Origin: Homalodisca vitripennis
Taxonomy: Eukaryota; Arthropoda; Insecta; Hemiptera; Cicadellidae
Reading direction: 5' to 3'
Length of the DNA: 64,000 bases
Assembly: GCF_021130785.1 (NCBI RefSeq)
Contig: NW_025777656.1
Coordinates: 124,001-188,000 of the forward strand
Position 1 is the stretch's first letter. Every line of letters starts with the position of its first letter. Positions 63,909 through 64,000 of this stretch are shown piece after piece. Below the pieces are notes generated by a model. That model was not told the DNA's origin, did not search any database, and was given only the letters and a program-made list of their open reading frames with translations. A program made the translations under genes and the position numbers.

Positions 63909-64000
63909 TAAAAAGTAGATCGGGCCTGGTGTAACGGGTTACTAGGTATATGCACTTGTTGTGTGCCATGTCGAAGGTGTAGTGTGCACATTTAACAGTT
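63909..64000. other. Window end
   Basis: Short stretch upstream of the visible copy G frame. Probably more of the same gene in another frame. Nothing can be assigned. Confidence 0.3.

Overview
The window looks like AT-rich, intron-bearing nuclear DNA from an animal, most likely an insect or other arthropod with a large, repeat-laden genome. The evidence is the set of transposon families, canonical GTAAGT/AG splice sites, and the absence of bacterial signals. I found no convincing host gene, tRNA, rRNA or CRISPR array. Essentially everything recognisable is a mobile element, and most elements sit inside other elements. Species cannot be named from the sequence alone.

Layout. 1-2880: a Mutator-like (MULE) transposase with an open frame. 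2880-10000: a DUF7869-type element (copy A) split by a near full-length I-superfamily retrotransposon (I-1, 3320-9219). 10.7-16.0 kb: remains of a Harbinger element (H1, MADF gene) split by a hAT element (hAT-1, 11615-15842), itself split by a 5'-truncated I-type copy (I-4). 16.0-22.85 kb: a piggyBac fragment (P1) split by DUF7869 copy B (16465-22658). B in turn carries a gag-only I derivative (I-2) and a twin-primed LINE fragment. 22.85-27.0 kb: a second piggyBac (P2) split by a decayed MULE. 27.0-29.75 kb: an IS630/Tc1-like transposase cut by a BEL/Pao remnant with an 874-bp LTR. 29.8-34.5 kb: DUF7869 copy C, a ~150-bp tandem repeat, and a second hAT with internal tandem duplications. 34.95-45.48 kb: an internally deleted piggyBac (P3) containing a full-length I-type LINE (N1) containing DUF7869 copy D. 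45.5-49.16 kb: a pogo element with an intact 780-residue class frame, TIRs and TA target duplication. 49.8-54.4 kb: IS630-like copy 2, DUF7869 copy E, and an internally deleted piggyBac (P4). 54.5-63.9 kb: DUF7869 copy G around a piggyBac (P5), which holds gag-only I copy I-3, which holds a two-gene Harbinger (H2), which holds a truncated RT element. P5 also carries DUF7869 copy F.

How the parts relate. The nesting gives relative ages, and most levels are supported by visible target-site duplications: 11-14 bp for the LINEs, 8 bp for hAT, TTA for Harbinger, TTAA for piggyBac, TA for pogo, and 4 bp for the DUF7869 elements. The most unusual content is the DUF7869-type family. Seven diverged copies share FDLQ/GDLQ, SDNC-GQ-K and KGHT-E-D-H motifs, terminal inverted repeats and dense subterminal repeats. 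Second is the pair of independent gag-only derivatives of one I-type LINE.
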